Of a stretch of DNA of 64,000 nt, positions 1 through 7,488 are shown in pieces. Source of the stretch: Chryseobacterium cupriresistens (lineage in GTDB: Bacteria > Bacteroidota > Bacteroidia > Flavobacteriales > Weeksellaceae); assembly GCF_046614675.1 (NCBI RefSeq), contig NZ_JBKKJT010000006.1:62001-126000 (forward strand), in the 5' to 3' direction. Position 1 is the first letter of the stretch. Each line of letters starts with the position of its first letter. Under the pieces are notes generated by a model. It ran no database searches and had not been told where the DNA came from. It saw nothing but the letters and a program-made list of their open reading frames with translations. The translations under genes and the position numbers were made by a program.

Positions 1-2
1 AA

Positions 3-863
3 AATGAATTGGAACGGAAACTGATCAGTTCCCCGATATTAGGAAGAGAACTATCCGGAATTGTAGTGGATAAAGGTTCAGGAGTTAAAGAATTCAATAT
101 TGGAGATGAAGTCTATTGTGGCAGCGGTTCCATGGGAAGCAACGGCACTTACGCTGAATATATTGCAGTTCCTGAAGCCATTGTTTCCTTTAAACCAAAA
201 AATATTTCTTTTGAACAGGCGGCTGCCATTCCTTCAGCAGGGCTTACTTCTTTACAAATTTTTAATCGTCTGAAATTAAACCCCGAAAATACAGTTTTGG
301 TAACAGGAGCAACCGGAGGAGTCGGTTCATTTCTGATCAAACTTTTATTAGCACATAATATCCGACAGATCACAACCACAGTGGGCAGTGAAGAAAACAG
401 ACAGATCCTTCTCAATCTGGGATTGAAAAATCATCAGATCATCAACTATAAAGAAGAAAATCTTATCAGTAATATTCTAAAAGCCAATAATGATCAACCT
501 TTCGAATATGGAATTGATCTGGTGGGAAACTATATGTCTGAAATCACCGCAGAAGTTTTAAAAATCAACGGAACCTATGTGGATGTCACGGCTTTGGTAA
601 CAAACGAAGCTCATGAAATACTGTTCAACAAAGGAACACTGATTATGAATATTTCCAATTACACTTACGGAATGATTAAAAAATATGAGTATTATAAAAA
701 CAGTTTATTAGAAATAAAAAGACTCATTGAAAACGAAACGATCCTTCCTCCTCAACATAAAATCATAGGAAATCTTTCTTTAGAAACTGTTCTGAAGGCG
801 CATTCTCTATTAAAAAATAATCAGACTCAGGGTCATAAACTTATCATGAGAAATGATGAATAA
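3..863 (+). CDS. Zinc-type alcohol dehydrogenase/quinone oxidoreductase (MDR superfamily), 5' end cut off
   Basis: The reading frame is open to the left edge, so the N-terminus lies outside the window; about 285 residues remain of a family that is usually 310-350. Visible parts are the GroES-like segment (GRELSGIVV, then FNIGDEVY), the segment FEQAAAIPSAGLTSLQ typical of quinone-reductase-like MDR enzymes, and the nucleotide-binding loop VTGATGGVGSF near residue 97. Members reduce quinones, enones or aldehydes with NAD(P)H, normally in the cytoplasm. No zinc-ligand cluster is visible in the remaining part, which favours the zinc-independent quinone-oxidoreductase branch. The stop overlaps the start of the cupin gene by about 11 bases, so the two are probably co-translated. 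Substrate unknown. Confidence 0.85.
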   Translation, partial: NELERKLISSPILGRELSGIVVDKGSGVKEFNIGDEVYCGSGSMGSNGTYAEYIAVPEAIVSFKPKNISFEQAAAIPSAGLTSLQIFNRLKLNPENTVLVTGATGGVGSFLIKLLLAHNIRQITTTVGSEENRQILLNLGLKNHQIINYKEENLISNILKANNDQPFEYGIDLVGNYMSEITAEVLKINGTYVDVTALVTNEAHEILFNKGTLIMNISNYTYGMIKKYEYYKNSLLEIKRLIENETILPPQHKIIGNLSLETVLKAHSLLKNNQTQGHKLIMRNDE

Positions 864-1326
864 AATACCACGACGAATTGTTACAGGAATTAAAGATGGA
901 AAATCCGTTATTATAGAAGATCAGCAGGTTGAAAACGCTGTAGAACATTTTCCGGGACTTATCATTTCAGATATATGGAATACGCAAACAATGCCTGCAA
1001 GTCTGGATTTTGAAGCCAGAATTCCCAACATAGGATTTCCACAGACTCCTAAAAATGGAACTTACTTCCGGTATGTCGTTGTTCCTCCCGATAAAAATTT
1101 AGGTATAGAATGGAAAAAGAATGAACCTCATCCAATGATGCATCAAACGCCAACACTGGATTATATCATTATTCTTTCCGGCGAACTTTACCTCATCATG
1201 GAGGAAGGAGAAACGCTTTTGAAACCTGGCGACATCGTCATTCAAAGAGGAACAAATCATGCTTGGAGCAACCGGTCTAATGAACCTTGCATTCAGCTGG
1301 CTGTTTTGATTGATGCAGAAATTTAA
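853..1326 (+). CDS. Cupin-domain protein
   Basis: A 157-residue protein with a C-terminal cupin_2 barrel: the stretch LDYIIILSGELYLIMEEGETLLKPGDIVIQRGTNHAW (about residues 97-135, quoted in part) has the G-x-hydrophobic strands, the PGD turn and the terminal H-A-W typical of cupins. The first half (RRIVTGIKDGKSVI) resembles small cupins that accompany oxidoreductases. Two tandem ATG codons open the frame; either may be used. It overlaps the preceding MDR gene, which suggests one transcript and perhaps one pathway. No signal peptide, so it is cytoplasmic. The substrate cannot be told from the sequence; the family includes metal-dependent dioxygenases, isomerases and non-enzymatic binders. Confidence 0.8.
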   Translation: MMNKIPRRIVTGIKDGKSVIIEDQQVENAVEHFPGLIISDIWNTQTMPASLDFEARIPNIGFPQTPKNGTYFRYVVVPPDKNLGIEWKKNEPHPMMHQTPTLDYIIILSGELYLIMEEGETLLKPGDIVIQRGTNHAWSNRSNEPCIQLAVLIDAEI

Positions 1327-1330
1327 TTTG

Positions 1331-1514
1331 TTGGAAAAACGCAAAGACGCAAGGATAAATAAATAATGTATTGTTTTTAAGGCGCAAGAAAATCAAAGAT
1401 TTTCAGCAAGGATTAATGCATATAGTATTAGAATTAGACAATTTTATCGCAGATAAAATCCTTGCGCCTTACAGCATAATAATAGAAAATACTTTGCGCC
1501 CCTGCGCTTTCCAA
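1331..1514. repeat. Inverted-repeat-ended intergenic element with central hairpin
   Basis: The gap between the convergent cupin and thioredoxin genes is almost filled by one element. Its left end reads TTGGAAAAACGCAAAGACGC and its right end (1491-1514) is an imperfect inverse, with ACTTTGCGCCCCTGCGC then TTTCCAA. A 17-base hairpin GAAAATCAAAGATTTTC lies at 1388-1404. The element at 5369-5551 has the same plan and nearly the same central hairpin (one base different), so both look like members of one dispersed family. No open reading frame inside. Confidence 0.6.
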
Positions 1515-1528
1515 TAAAAACTCCCAAT

Positions 1529-1990
1529 TTACAAAGCAGAAATCTCCAACAGTTTCTGCTTCATTTTTTCAGTCGTCATCTGCCCTTCCTGATAATACAC
1601 CAGATTCTGATGCTTATCCAGAAATATCCACAAAGGATAAACAGGCTGATTTTTATTTTTTGACAATGCCAGCGCCAGCTCATGAATTCCGGAATTTCCA
1701 TTCTGCAGATATTCAAACTCCTGATTCTGGAAATGAATTTTCTCCTTTGTCTTCTCTGACTCAAAGTTGATAAAATAAAAGTGATCATTGATCATACTCA
1801 CCAGCTCTTTATCTTTATTCATACGGTAAGACTCAATCTTACAGACCGCACACCAATCTGTATATAGATGAATCACAACCGGTTTAGGATTTTCTTTCTG
1901 CTGAACCTCAAGATCAGAAAAAGTGCCTGTCTTCATCTGAGACAGATAAAAACAGGGCACTAACATTAAAAATAAAGCTATTTTTTTCAT
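1529..1990 (-). CDS. Periplasmic thioredoxin-family protein
   Basis: A 153-residue protein with an N-terminal hydrophobic signal (MKKIALFLMLVPCFYLSQ) followed by a thioredoxin fold. The active-site motif is W46-C47-A-V-C50 in TDWCAVCKIE, close to the WCxxC of DUF255/DsbD-C-type thioredoxins. The cis-Pro region is probably NQPVYPLWIFLD. Its ATG overlaps the stop of the upstream TonB receptor by four bases (ATGA), so translation is coupled and the two products probably act together at the envelope. The likely role is thiol reduction of a periplasmic or metal-binding partner; this is inferred from the operon and from the CxxC in the receptor plug. It could instead be a general oxidoreductase. 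Confidence 0.85.
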   Translation of the reverse strand: MKKIALFLMLVPCFYLSQMKTGTFSDLEVQQKENPKPVVIHLYTDWCAVCKIESYRMNKDKELVSMINDHFYFINFESEKTKEKIHFQNQEFEYLQNGNSGIHELALALSKNKNQPVYPLWIFLDKHQNLVYYQEGQMTTEKMKQKLLEISAL

Positions 1991-4056
1991 TTCAAAGTAT
2001 ATTTTACACCCAGAAATCCTCTGATTCCCTGCATCGGGGCGTAACCGTATGCCGTATCAAAAGTATAGTGATTAGGATTGTTGACAGGATCATCAACATA
2101 TTTATCAAACGGGTCAAACGGTCTCATCAAAGGATCTTTAGGTCTGAAATTGAATAGGTTTTTTATTCCGCAATACACTTCAAATCCGGATTTAAAGCTC
2201 TTAGACACCTGAATATTGGCCAGAGAATAAAACGGTGAATATTCAGGGCGGTAGTCGTTTACCAGAACAGGAAGCCTCATGGGCCCGTAGAATTGTCCTG
2301 TAAAATCGATGGTCAGATTATTGGCGAACTTATATGTCAGATTATAAGTACCACTCCATTTCGGAGCATGCAATTGCTGTGTTTTTTGATTTTCATTATC
2401 AAATTTCTGATAGACATCCAGATACGTCACTCCCAGATTGACACTAAGAGGGAATTGAAAACTAAAATCCACATTCAGGGAAGCTCCCCGTGAAATTCCG
2501 TACCCATGAAGATTGTCATAAATAATTTTATCAGGGTCCGAATCAAAATCTCCCACGATTTTATTACTGAAATACGTATAAAATGCCGACGCATCAAGAT
2601 TCACCATTCGGTTTCCTACAGGAATTTTCCAGATATAATTCAAGTTTCCGTTGATCGATCTTTCGGGCTTCAGGTCAGATTTTACCACCACTTCCCTTGA
2701 ACCTGTCAAAGCAGCATGATCTTCCGTAAACAAATTCACTACTCGGAAGCCTGTTCCAAAGTTAAAACGTAAGGTATGGTATGGATTAGGATTAAATTTC
2801 CATGCAAACCTCGGTGAATGTACGGAATGATGCACTTTATCATAATCATATCTGTATCCAATCAGCAAAGTATTTTTATCATTGATTTCCCACTGATCCT
2901 GGATAAAAGCTCCCCAGATCGGTGATTTCATCGGCGCATTAGTGATACCATCCGCAGCTAATGTTCCCGGAGTATTATCATCGTAAAAAGTTCTTTTGAA
3001 AGTAAGTCCGGCCGTGATATCATGTTTCCCGAAACTTCTGTCCCAATACGTCTGTATGAAAGCTACTTTCTGTGTCGCATTGAATGGATTGGAGCCATAA
3101 AATGAATTCTGGTCATGGTAATTATAAGAAAACTGAGTTACAATATGTTCTTTCATCGGCCATTCGTACAATCCGAAAACCTCTGCTCTGTTCGTATAAA
3201 TACTTTCTCCGTATACTTCATCACTGCCACGGAAAGATTTATTCCACTGCATTTCACCGCCAAAGCGGTCTTCATACAGATATCTCATGGCAAAACTTGC
3301 CTGTCTGTTTTCCTTTCTTTTAAAATTCCACTTATTGAAAACCGAAATTCTGCTTTGTAAAGTAGCATCGGTGAAATTATCTTTATTCTGATCTATTCTT
3401 TCCTGAAAACTGAAATAATTTAAACTTAATAAAGAAGCAGCTTTCTTTCCTACGTTGAATTTGGTGGAAAGATCCAGATTATTTTCAAACCAGCTCGATG
3501 TCATCAGGTCAACACTTAATTTAGGAGCAGTCAGTGCATTTTTGGTGATAATATTAATGACCCCTCCCATGGCTTCAGAACCATAAATAGAAGATGCAGG
3601 ACCTTTTACAACTTCAATTCTGTCTACCAGACTATTGGGGATTCCGCTTAATCCATATACGGTGGAAAGCGAACTTACAATCGGCATTCCGTCAATCAGA
3701 ATCATGGTATATGGCCCTTCCAATCCATTAATATGGATATCTCCCGTATTGCACACAGAACAGTTCAGCTGAGGTTTTACTCCATTCACCATGGCAATGG
3801 CCTCAAAAATACTGGGAGTAGGATTTTTCTGGAAAAATTTCTGACTATAAATCTCTACAGCGACAGGACTTTTCGACCTGCTCATCGGTTTTATGGTTCC
3901 GGTAACTACTACATCTTCAATGTTACTGGTCTTGAATTCCCTCTTCATAACTTTTGCAGAATCCTGCCTTTTAGACTGCTGTAAACTCAAACTGTCCGTC
4001 TCCTGCGCAAAGCAATAGCTAGATAAAAAAGTAATAGAAAATAATATTCGCTTCAT
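1987..4056 (-). CDS. TonB-dependent outer-membrane receptor
   Basis: About 689 residues when started at ATG 4056, where MKRILFSITFLSSYCFAQ is a clear signal peptide; an in-frame ATG 30 bases upstream would put ten polar residues before it and overlaps the promoter. A TonB-box-like segment (IEDVVVTG) leads into the plug domain (about residues 45-165) with the conserved ending VKGPASSIYGSEAMGG, then a 22-strand barrel ending in a terminal aromatic strand (GVKYTLK). The plug carries C99-x-x-C102 (NCSVCNTGDIHINGLEG), a feature of a receptor subgroup I associate with metal uptake or metal homeostasis loci. It is coupled to a thioredoxin gene. Substrate not proven. Confidence 0.92.
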   Translation of the reverse strand: MKRILFSITFLSSYCFAQETDSLSLQQSKRQDSAKVMKREFKTSNIEDVVVTGTIKPMSRSKSPVAVEIYSQKFFQKNPTPSIFEAIAMVNGVKPQLNCSVCNTGDIHINGLEGPYTMILIDGMPIVSSLSTVYGLSGIPNSLVDRIEVVKGPASSIYGSEAMGGVINIITKNALTAPKLSVDLMTSSWFENNLDLSTKFNVGKKAASLLSLNYFSFQERIDQNKDNFTDATLQSRISVFNKWNFKRKENRQASFAMRYLYEDRFGGEMQWNKSFRGSDEVYGESIYTNRAEVFGLYEWPMKEHIVTQFSYNYHDQNSFYGSNPFNATQKVAFIQTYWDRSFGKHDITAGLTFKRTFYDDNTPGTLAADGITNAPMKSPIWGAFIQDQWEINDKNTLLIGYRYDYDKVHHSVHSPRFAWKFNPNPYHTLRFNFGTGFRVVNLFTEDHAALTGSREVVVKSDLKPERSINGNLNYIWKIPVGNRMVNLDASAFYTYFSNKIVGDFDSDPDKIIYDNLHGYGISRGASLNVDFSFQFPLSVNLGVTYLDVYQKFDNENQKTQQLHAPKWSGTYNLTYKFANNLTIDFTGQFYGPMRLPVLVNDYRPEYSPFYSLANIQVSKSFKSGFEVYCGIKNLFNFRPKDPLMRPFDPFDKYVDDPVNNPNHYTFDTAYGYAPMQGIRGFLGVKYTLK

Positions 4057-4074
4057 GAAATTAAAATTGTTAGA

Positions 4075-4104
4075 CAAATCTAACAATTATTTTTCAAATA
4101 CAAA
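4075..4104 (-). promoter_or_regulatory. Bacteroidota-type promoter of the TonB receptor operon
   Basis: On the minus strand TAGATTTG (4075-4082) matches TAnnTTTG and a TTTG box (4101-4104) lies 18 bases upstream. The -7 box is 18 bases from the chosen start codon at 4056, which supports that start. Confidence 0.6.
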
Positions 4105-4129
4105 ACTTCTTCAAAAAAATATAGATGGA

Positions 4130-4157
4130 TTGAATTCATGAAAAATGATTAAATTTG
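4130..4157 (+). promoter_or_regulatory. Predicted promoter of hmgA
   Basis: TAAATTTG (4150-4157) fits TAnnTTTG; a partial -33 box (TTG, 4130-4132) is 17 bases upstream. The start codon of hmgA follows 22 bases later. This promoter is divergent from the one for the TonB receptor, and the two -33 boxes are only about 25 bases apart. Confidence 0.5.
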
Positions 4158-4179
4158 AGAAACTACATATGAAAGTAAA

Positions 4180-5331
4180 ATGAGATATCATCAATTGGGA
4201 AATATCCCACAAAAAAGGCATACGATCTTTAAGTCTCCGGAAGATAAATTTTACTATGAACAGCTTTTCGGTACAGAAGGCTTCCATGGTATTTCTTCTC
4301 TGTTATATCATATCCACCGCCCTACACAAATCAAATCTATCGGTGAACCGAAAGATGTTACTCCAAAAATCGCTGTGGAAAAAAATGTGGCTCCGAGAAT
4401 GTTTAAAGGAATGAACGTCACTCCTGAAGATGATTTTATGGACAGCCGAAAGATCCTTTTGATGAATAATGACCTGAAAATGGGACTGGCCAAGCCAAGA
4501 AAATCGATGGATTACTTCTACAAAAATGCAGAATGTGATGAACTTTTATATGTTCACCAAGGAAACGGAATCTTAAAAACATTTGTAGGTGATCTTGAAT
4601 TCGTAACCGGAGATTATCTTATTATTCCGCGAGGAACTATCTATCAGGTAGAACTAAAGTCTGATGACATTGTGTTTTTCGTATTGGAAAGCCACTCTCC
4701 TATTTACACTCCGAAAAGATACAGAAACGAATTCGGGCAGCTTTTGGAACATTCTCCATTCTGCGAAAGAGATATAATTGCTCCTACTTACAGAGAACCC
4801 ATCGATGAAAAGGGAGAATTCTTAATTAAAGTAAAAAAAGAAAACCAGATTACCGATTTCATCTACGCGACTCACCCGTTTGATGTAGTAGGCTGGGACG
4901 GATATTTTTATCCTTATAAATTCAACATTAAAAACTTCGAACCGATTACCGGAAGAATTCACCAACCACCACCTGTTCACCAGAATTTTGAGGGACACAA
5001 TTTTGTAGTCTGCTCATTCTGTGCAAGAATGTATGATTATCACCCACAGGCGATTCCGGCACCTTACAACCACTCCAATATTGACTCTGATGAGGTATTA
5101 TTCTATACGGAAGGAGACTTCATGAGCCGTAATCATATTGATTTGATGGACTTCACCCTTCACCCGGGAGGAATTGTACACGGACCTCATCCAGGTGCTA
5201 TGGAAAGAAGTATCGGCAAAAAATTCACAGAAGAATATGCCGTAATGGTAGACCCTTTCCGCCCTTTGAAAATTACTGAAGAAGCTTTAAAAGTGGAAGA
5301 TCCATCTTATAAAACTTCATGGCTGGAATAG
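4180..5331 (+). CDS. hmgA: Homogentisate 1,2-dioxygenase
   Basis: A 383-residue cytoplasmic enzyme that opens the ring of homogentisate with O2 to give maleylacetoacetate, the central step of tyrosine and phenylalanine breakdown. The N-terminus MRYHQLGNIPQKRHTIF is characteristic of bacterial HmgA. Candidate Fe(II) ligands are H298 and E305 (YNHSNIDSDEVLFY) and H334 (IVHGPHPG), matching the His-Glu-His set known from the human enzyme. The motif PPPVHQNFEGHNFVVCSF is also conserved. Length is slightly below the 430-450 of eukaryotic enzymes but normal for Bacteroidota. Together with hpd and fahA downstream it forms most of the homogentisate pathway, although the genes are in separate transcription units. 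Confidence 0.97.
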   Translation: MRYHQLGNIPQKRHTIFKSPEDKFYYEQLFGTEGFHGISSLLYHIHRPTQIKSIGEPKDVTPKIAVEKNVAPRMFKGMNVTPEDDFMDSRKILLMNNDLKMGLAKPRKSMDYFYKNAECDELLYVHQGNGILKTFVGDLEFVTGDYLIIPRGTIYQVELKSDDIVFFVLESHSPIYTPKRYRNEFGQLLEHSPFCERDIIAPTYREPIDEKGEFLIKVKKENQITDFIYATHPFDVVGWDGYFYPYKFNIKNFEPITGRIHQPPPVHQNFEGHNFVVCSFCARMYDYHPQAIPAPYNHSNIDSDEVLFYTEGDFMSRNHIDLMDFTLHPGGIVHGPHPGAMERSIGKKFTEEYAVMVDPFRPLKITEEALKVEDPSYKTSWLE

Positions 5332-5368
5332 TCTACAAAGAATTAAAACAGTTTTAAACTTTACTATC

Positions 5369-5551
5369 AACCACAAAAGTCACAAAAGATATAAACACTA
5401 AAGGTTTATAGGTGAATCTTTATTAATTATAAAGAACACAAAAGTCTTGAAAATCGAAGATTTTCCTCTAATGTAAACTTTATGCAGTATTAATATTGGC
5501 TTTTTCATTAAACAAGAGTATTTAACCAAGCTTTGTGACTTTTGTGGTTGA
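5369..5551. repeat. Inverted-repeat-ended intergenic element (CCACAAAAGTCACAAA ends)
   Basis: In the 425-base gap after hmgA, AACCACAAAAGTCACAAAAG (5369-5388) is mirrored by CTTTGTGACTTTTGTGGTT at 5531-5549. A central hairpin GAAAATCGAAGATTTTC lies at 5449-5465. The same outer ends bracket the GxxExxY pseudogene at 12900-13386, and the central hairpin recurs at 1388-1404. No coding capacity; looks like a gene-less (MITE-like) member of that family. Confidence 0.65.
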
Positions 5552-5624
5552 AAATTCAAATAGATTTATCTAATATTAAAAAAGTCTATTAAGTTCATAT
5601 TAAAAAGTATTACTGAATACATAC

Positions 5625-5664
5625 AAAAGACGCTTTAAATCCTTTATTTAAAGCGTCTTTTTTT
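5625..5664 (+). terminator. Rho-independent terminator
   Basis: AAAAGACGCTTTAAA pairs with TTTAAAGCGTCTTTT around a short loop, followed by a T run. It separates the hmgA region from the CoA-transferase gene. TAAATTTG at 5666-5673, just past it, is a possible -7 box for the next gene. Confidence 0.75.
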
Positions 5665-5756
5665 GTAAATTTGTGAGGTATGGTTACCATATTGGCCATC
5701 ATTATTTTTCATGACGCATCCTAAGTAATGGTGGTTTAAAACAAAATCAATATTAC

Positions 5757-7268
5757 ATGTTAGAAAGAATCAGATTAGAAAGTCTACGCGAAAAAGTAAC
5801 TACCGCTGAAAACGCAGTAAAAATCATTAAAGACGGTATGACCATCGGGTCCAGCGGCTTTACGAAAGCAGGTGACAGCAAAGCCATTTTGCCGGCACTG
5901 GCAGAAAGAGGAAAAACCGAAGACCTTAAAGTCACTTTAATGACGGGAGCTTCACTAGGCCACGGTACCGATGGAAAGCTGGCTGAAGCCAATGTTCTGA
6001 AGAAAAGGATGCCTTTCCAGGTAGATCCTGTTTTAAGAAATAAAATTAACAATGGCGAAATTCTATTCATCGACCAGCATTTAAGTGAAAGTGCCGAACT
6101 CCTTCACACCAAAAATCTTCAGAGTATTGACGTAGCTATTATTGAAGCGGCCTATATTGAAAGAGACGGAAGTATTGTTCCTACCACTTCTGTAGGAAAT
6201 TCGGTGACATTTGCTGCTTTGGCTAAAAAAGTGATTATTGAAATCAATACCGAAGTTCCAGAAGAAGTTTACGGAATCCACGATATTTACCAGGCTGAAG
6301 ATTATCCTTACAGAAATGTTATTCCAATCGTAGCGCCATGGAATAAAATCGGGAGAAAAAGCATTCCTGTAGATCCTGAAAAGATTGAAGCTATTGTATT
6401 TACCAACCGTAAAGACAGTCCGGCAGATATTGCAGAACCTGACGAAAAAACAACAGCAATCGCCAAACATCTTCTTGCGTTCTTTGAAAATGAAGTTCTT
6501 TTGGGACGGCTTACCGACAGACTACTTCCTCTTCAGGCAGGTATCGGTAAAGTGGCCAACGCTGTTCTGACAGGTTTCAAAGACAGTAATTTTTATGATC
6601 TGACAATGTTTTCCGAAGTACTTCAGGACAGTACCTTCGATCTGATCGATTCCGGTAAGCTAAGCTTTGCCTCAGCATCTTCCATTACCGTTTCTCAGGA
6701 ATGCTACGAAAGAGTATTAGGAAATCTTTCAAAATATAAAGACAAATTCGTTTTAAGACCTCAGAATATTTCCAATACACCGGGACTGATCCGAAGATTG
6801 GGAGTGATTGCCATCAATACCGCCATTGAATTTGATATCTATGGAAATGTAAACTCTACTCATATCGGAGGAACCAAAATCATGAACGGAATCGGAGGTT
6901 CCGGAGACTTCGCGAGAAATGCTTATTTAAGTATTTTCGTAACTCAGGCTGCTTCAAAAGGCAACAATATTTCTCACGTCCTTCCAATGGTTTCTCATAC
7001 CGACCATACGGAACATGATGTTGATATTCTGGTAACAGATGTCGGATTGGCTGATTTAAGAGGTTTAGCTCCAAGAGAAAGGGCACAGAAAATCATTGAC
7101 AACTGTGTTCACCCGGATTATAAAGAAGAATTACAATCTTATTTCGACAGAGCCTGCGAAAAAGGAGGTCATACTCCTCATTTATTACAGGAAGCCTTCA
7201 GCTGGCATTTACGATTTGCAGAAACCGGAAGTATGAAACAGAAAACAGCTGTAGAAGCCGCTAATTAA
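5757..7268 (+). CDS. Acetyl-CoA hydrolase/transferase family protein, probable succinyl-CoA:acetate CoA-transferase
   Basis: A 503-residue class I CoA-transferase of the YgfH/AarC/Cat1 subfamily, which moves CoA between succinyl-CoA and acetate through a glutamyl-CoA intermediate. The N-terminal domain has DGMTIGSSGFTKAGDSKA. The C-terminal domain carries LQAGIGKVANAVL and the catalytic glutamate E287 in MFSEVLQDSTFDLIDSGKL. The oxyanion-type loop GIGGSGDFARNA follows near residue 377. Full length, no signal peptide. It lies after hmgA behind its own terminator and before a second paralogue, so the locus can probably interconvert acid and acyl-CoA products, perhaps of the tyrosine pathway (fumarate, acetoacetate) or of acetate overflow. 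The exact acceptor is inferred. Confidence 0.9.
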   Translation: MLERIRLESLREKVTTAENAVKIIKDGMTIGSSGFTKAGDSKAILPALAERGKTEDLKVTLMTGASLGHGTDGKLAEANVLKKRMPFQVDPVLRNKINNGEILFIDQHLSESAELLHTKNLQSIDVAIIEAAYIERDGSIVPTTSVGNSVTFAALAKKVIIEINTEVPEEVYGIHDIYQAEDYPYRNVIPIVAPWNKIGRKSIPVDPEKIEAIVFTNRKDSPADIAEPDEKTTAIAKHLLAFFENEVLLGRLTDRLLPLQAGIGKVANAVLTGFKDSNFYDLTMFSEVLQDSTFDLIDSGKLSFASASSITVSQECYERVLGNLSKYKDKFVLRPQNISNTPGLIRRLGVIAINTAIEFDIYGNVNSTHIGGTKIMNGIGGSGDFARNAYLSIFVTQAASKGNNISHVLPMVSHTDHTEHDVDILVTDVGLADLRGLAPRERAQKIIDNCVHPDYKEELQSYFDRACEKGGHTPHLLQEAFSWHLRFAETGSMKQKTAVEAAN

Positions 7269-7294
7269 GATTTTCATCAAAGACCAAATAAAAC

Positions 7295-7329
7295 AAAAAG
7301 GACTGAATGCCAATGCATTTGGTCCTTTT
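7295..7329 (+). terminator. Rho-independent terminator
   Basis: AAAAGGACTGAATGC pairs with GCATTTGGTCCTTTT, including two G-U pairs, 27 bases after the CoA-transferase stop. Confidence 0.65.
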
Positions 7330-7416
7330 CCCGTTAATTGATATCCTGTTGATTCATATGACAAAAATCTGTACAATATCCTCAAAAAATTTATATGAAC
7401 ATAAAATTATAAAGAT

Positions 7417-7424
7417 TATCTTTG
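7417..7424 (+). promoter_or_regulatory. Possible -7 promoter box before the second CoA-transferase
   Basis: TATCTTTG fits TAnnTTTG and lies 64 bases before the start codon. No convincing -33 TTTG was found at the expected distance. Confidence 0.35.
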
Positions 7425-7488
7425 AAAGAAGAGCGGTATTTTTATGAGATTTAAAATACGTTGAACACCCTTTTAAAAAAGACAAAAT

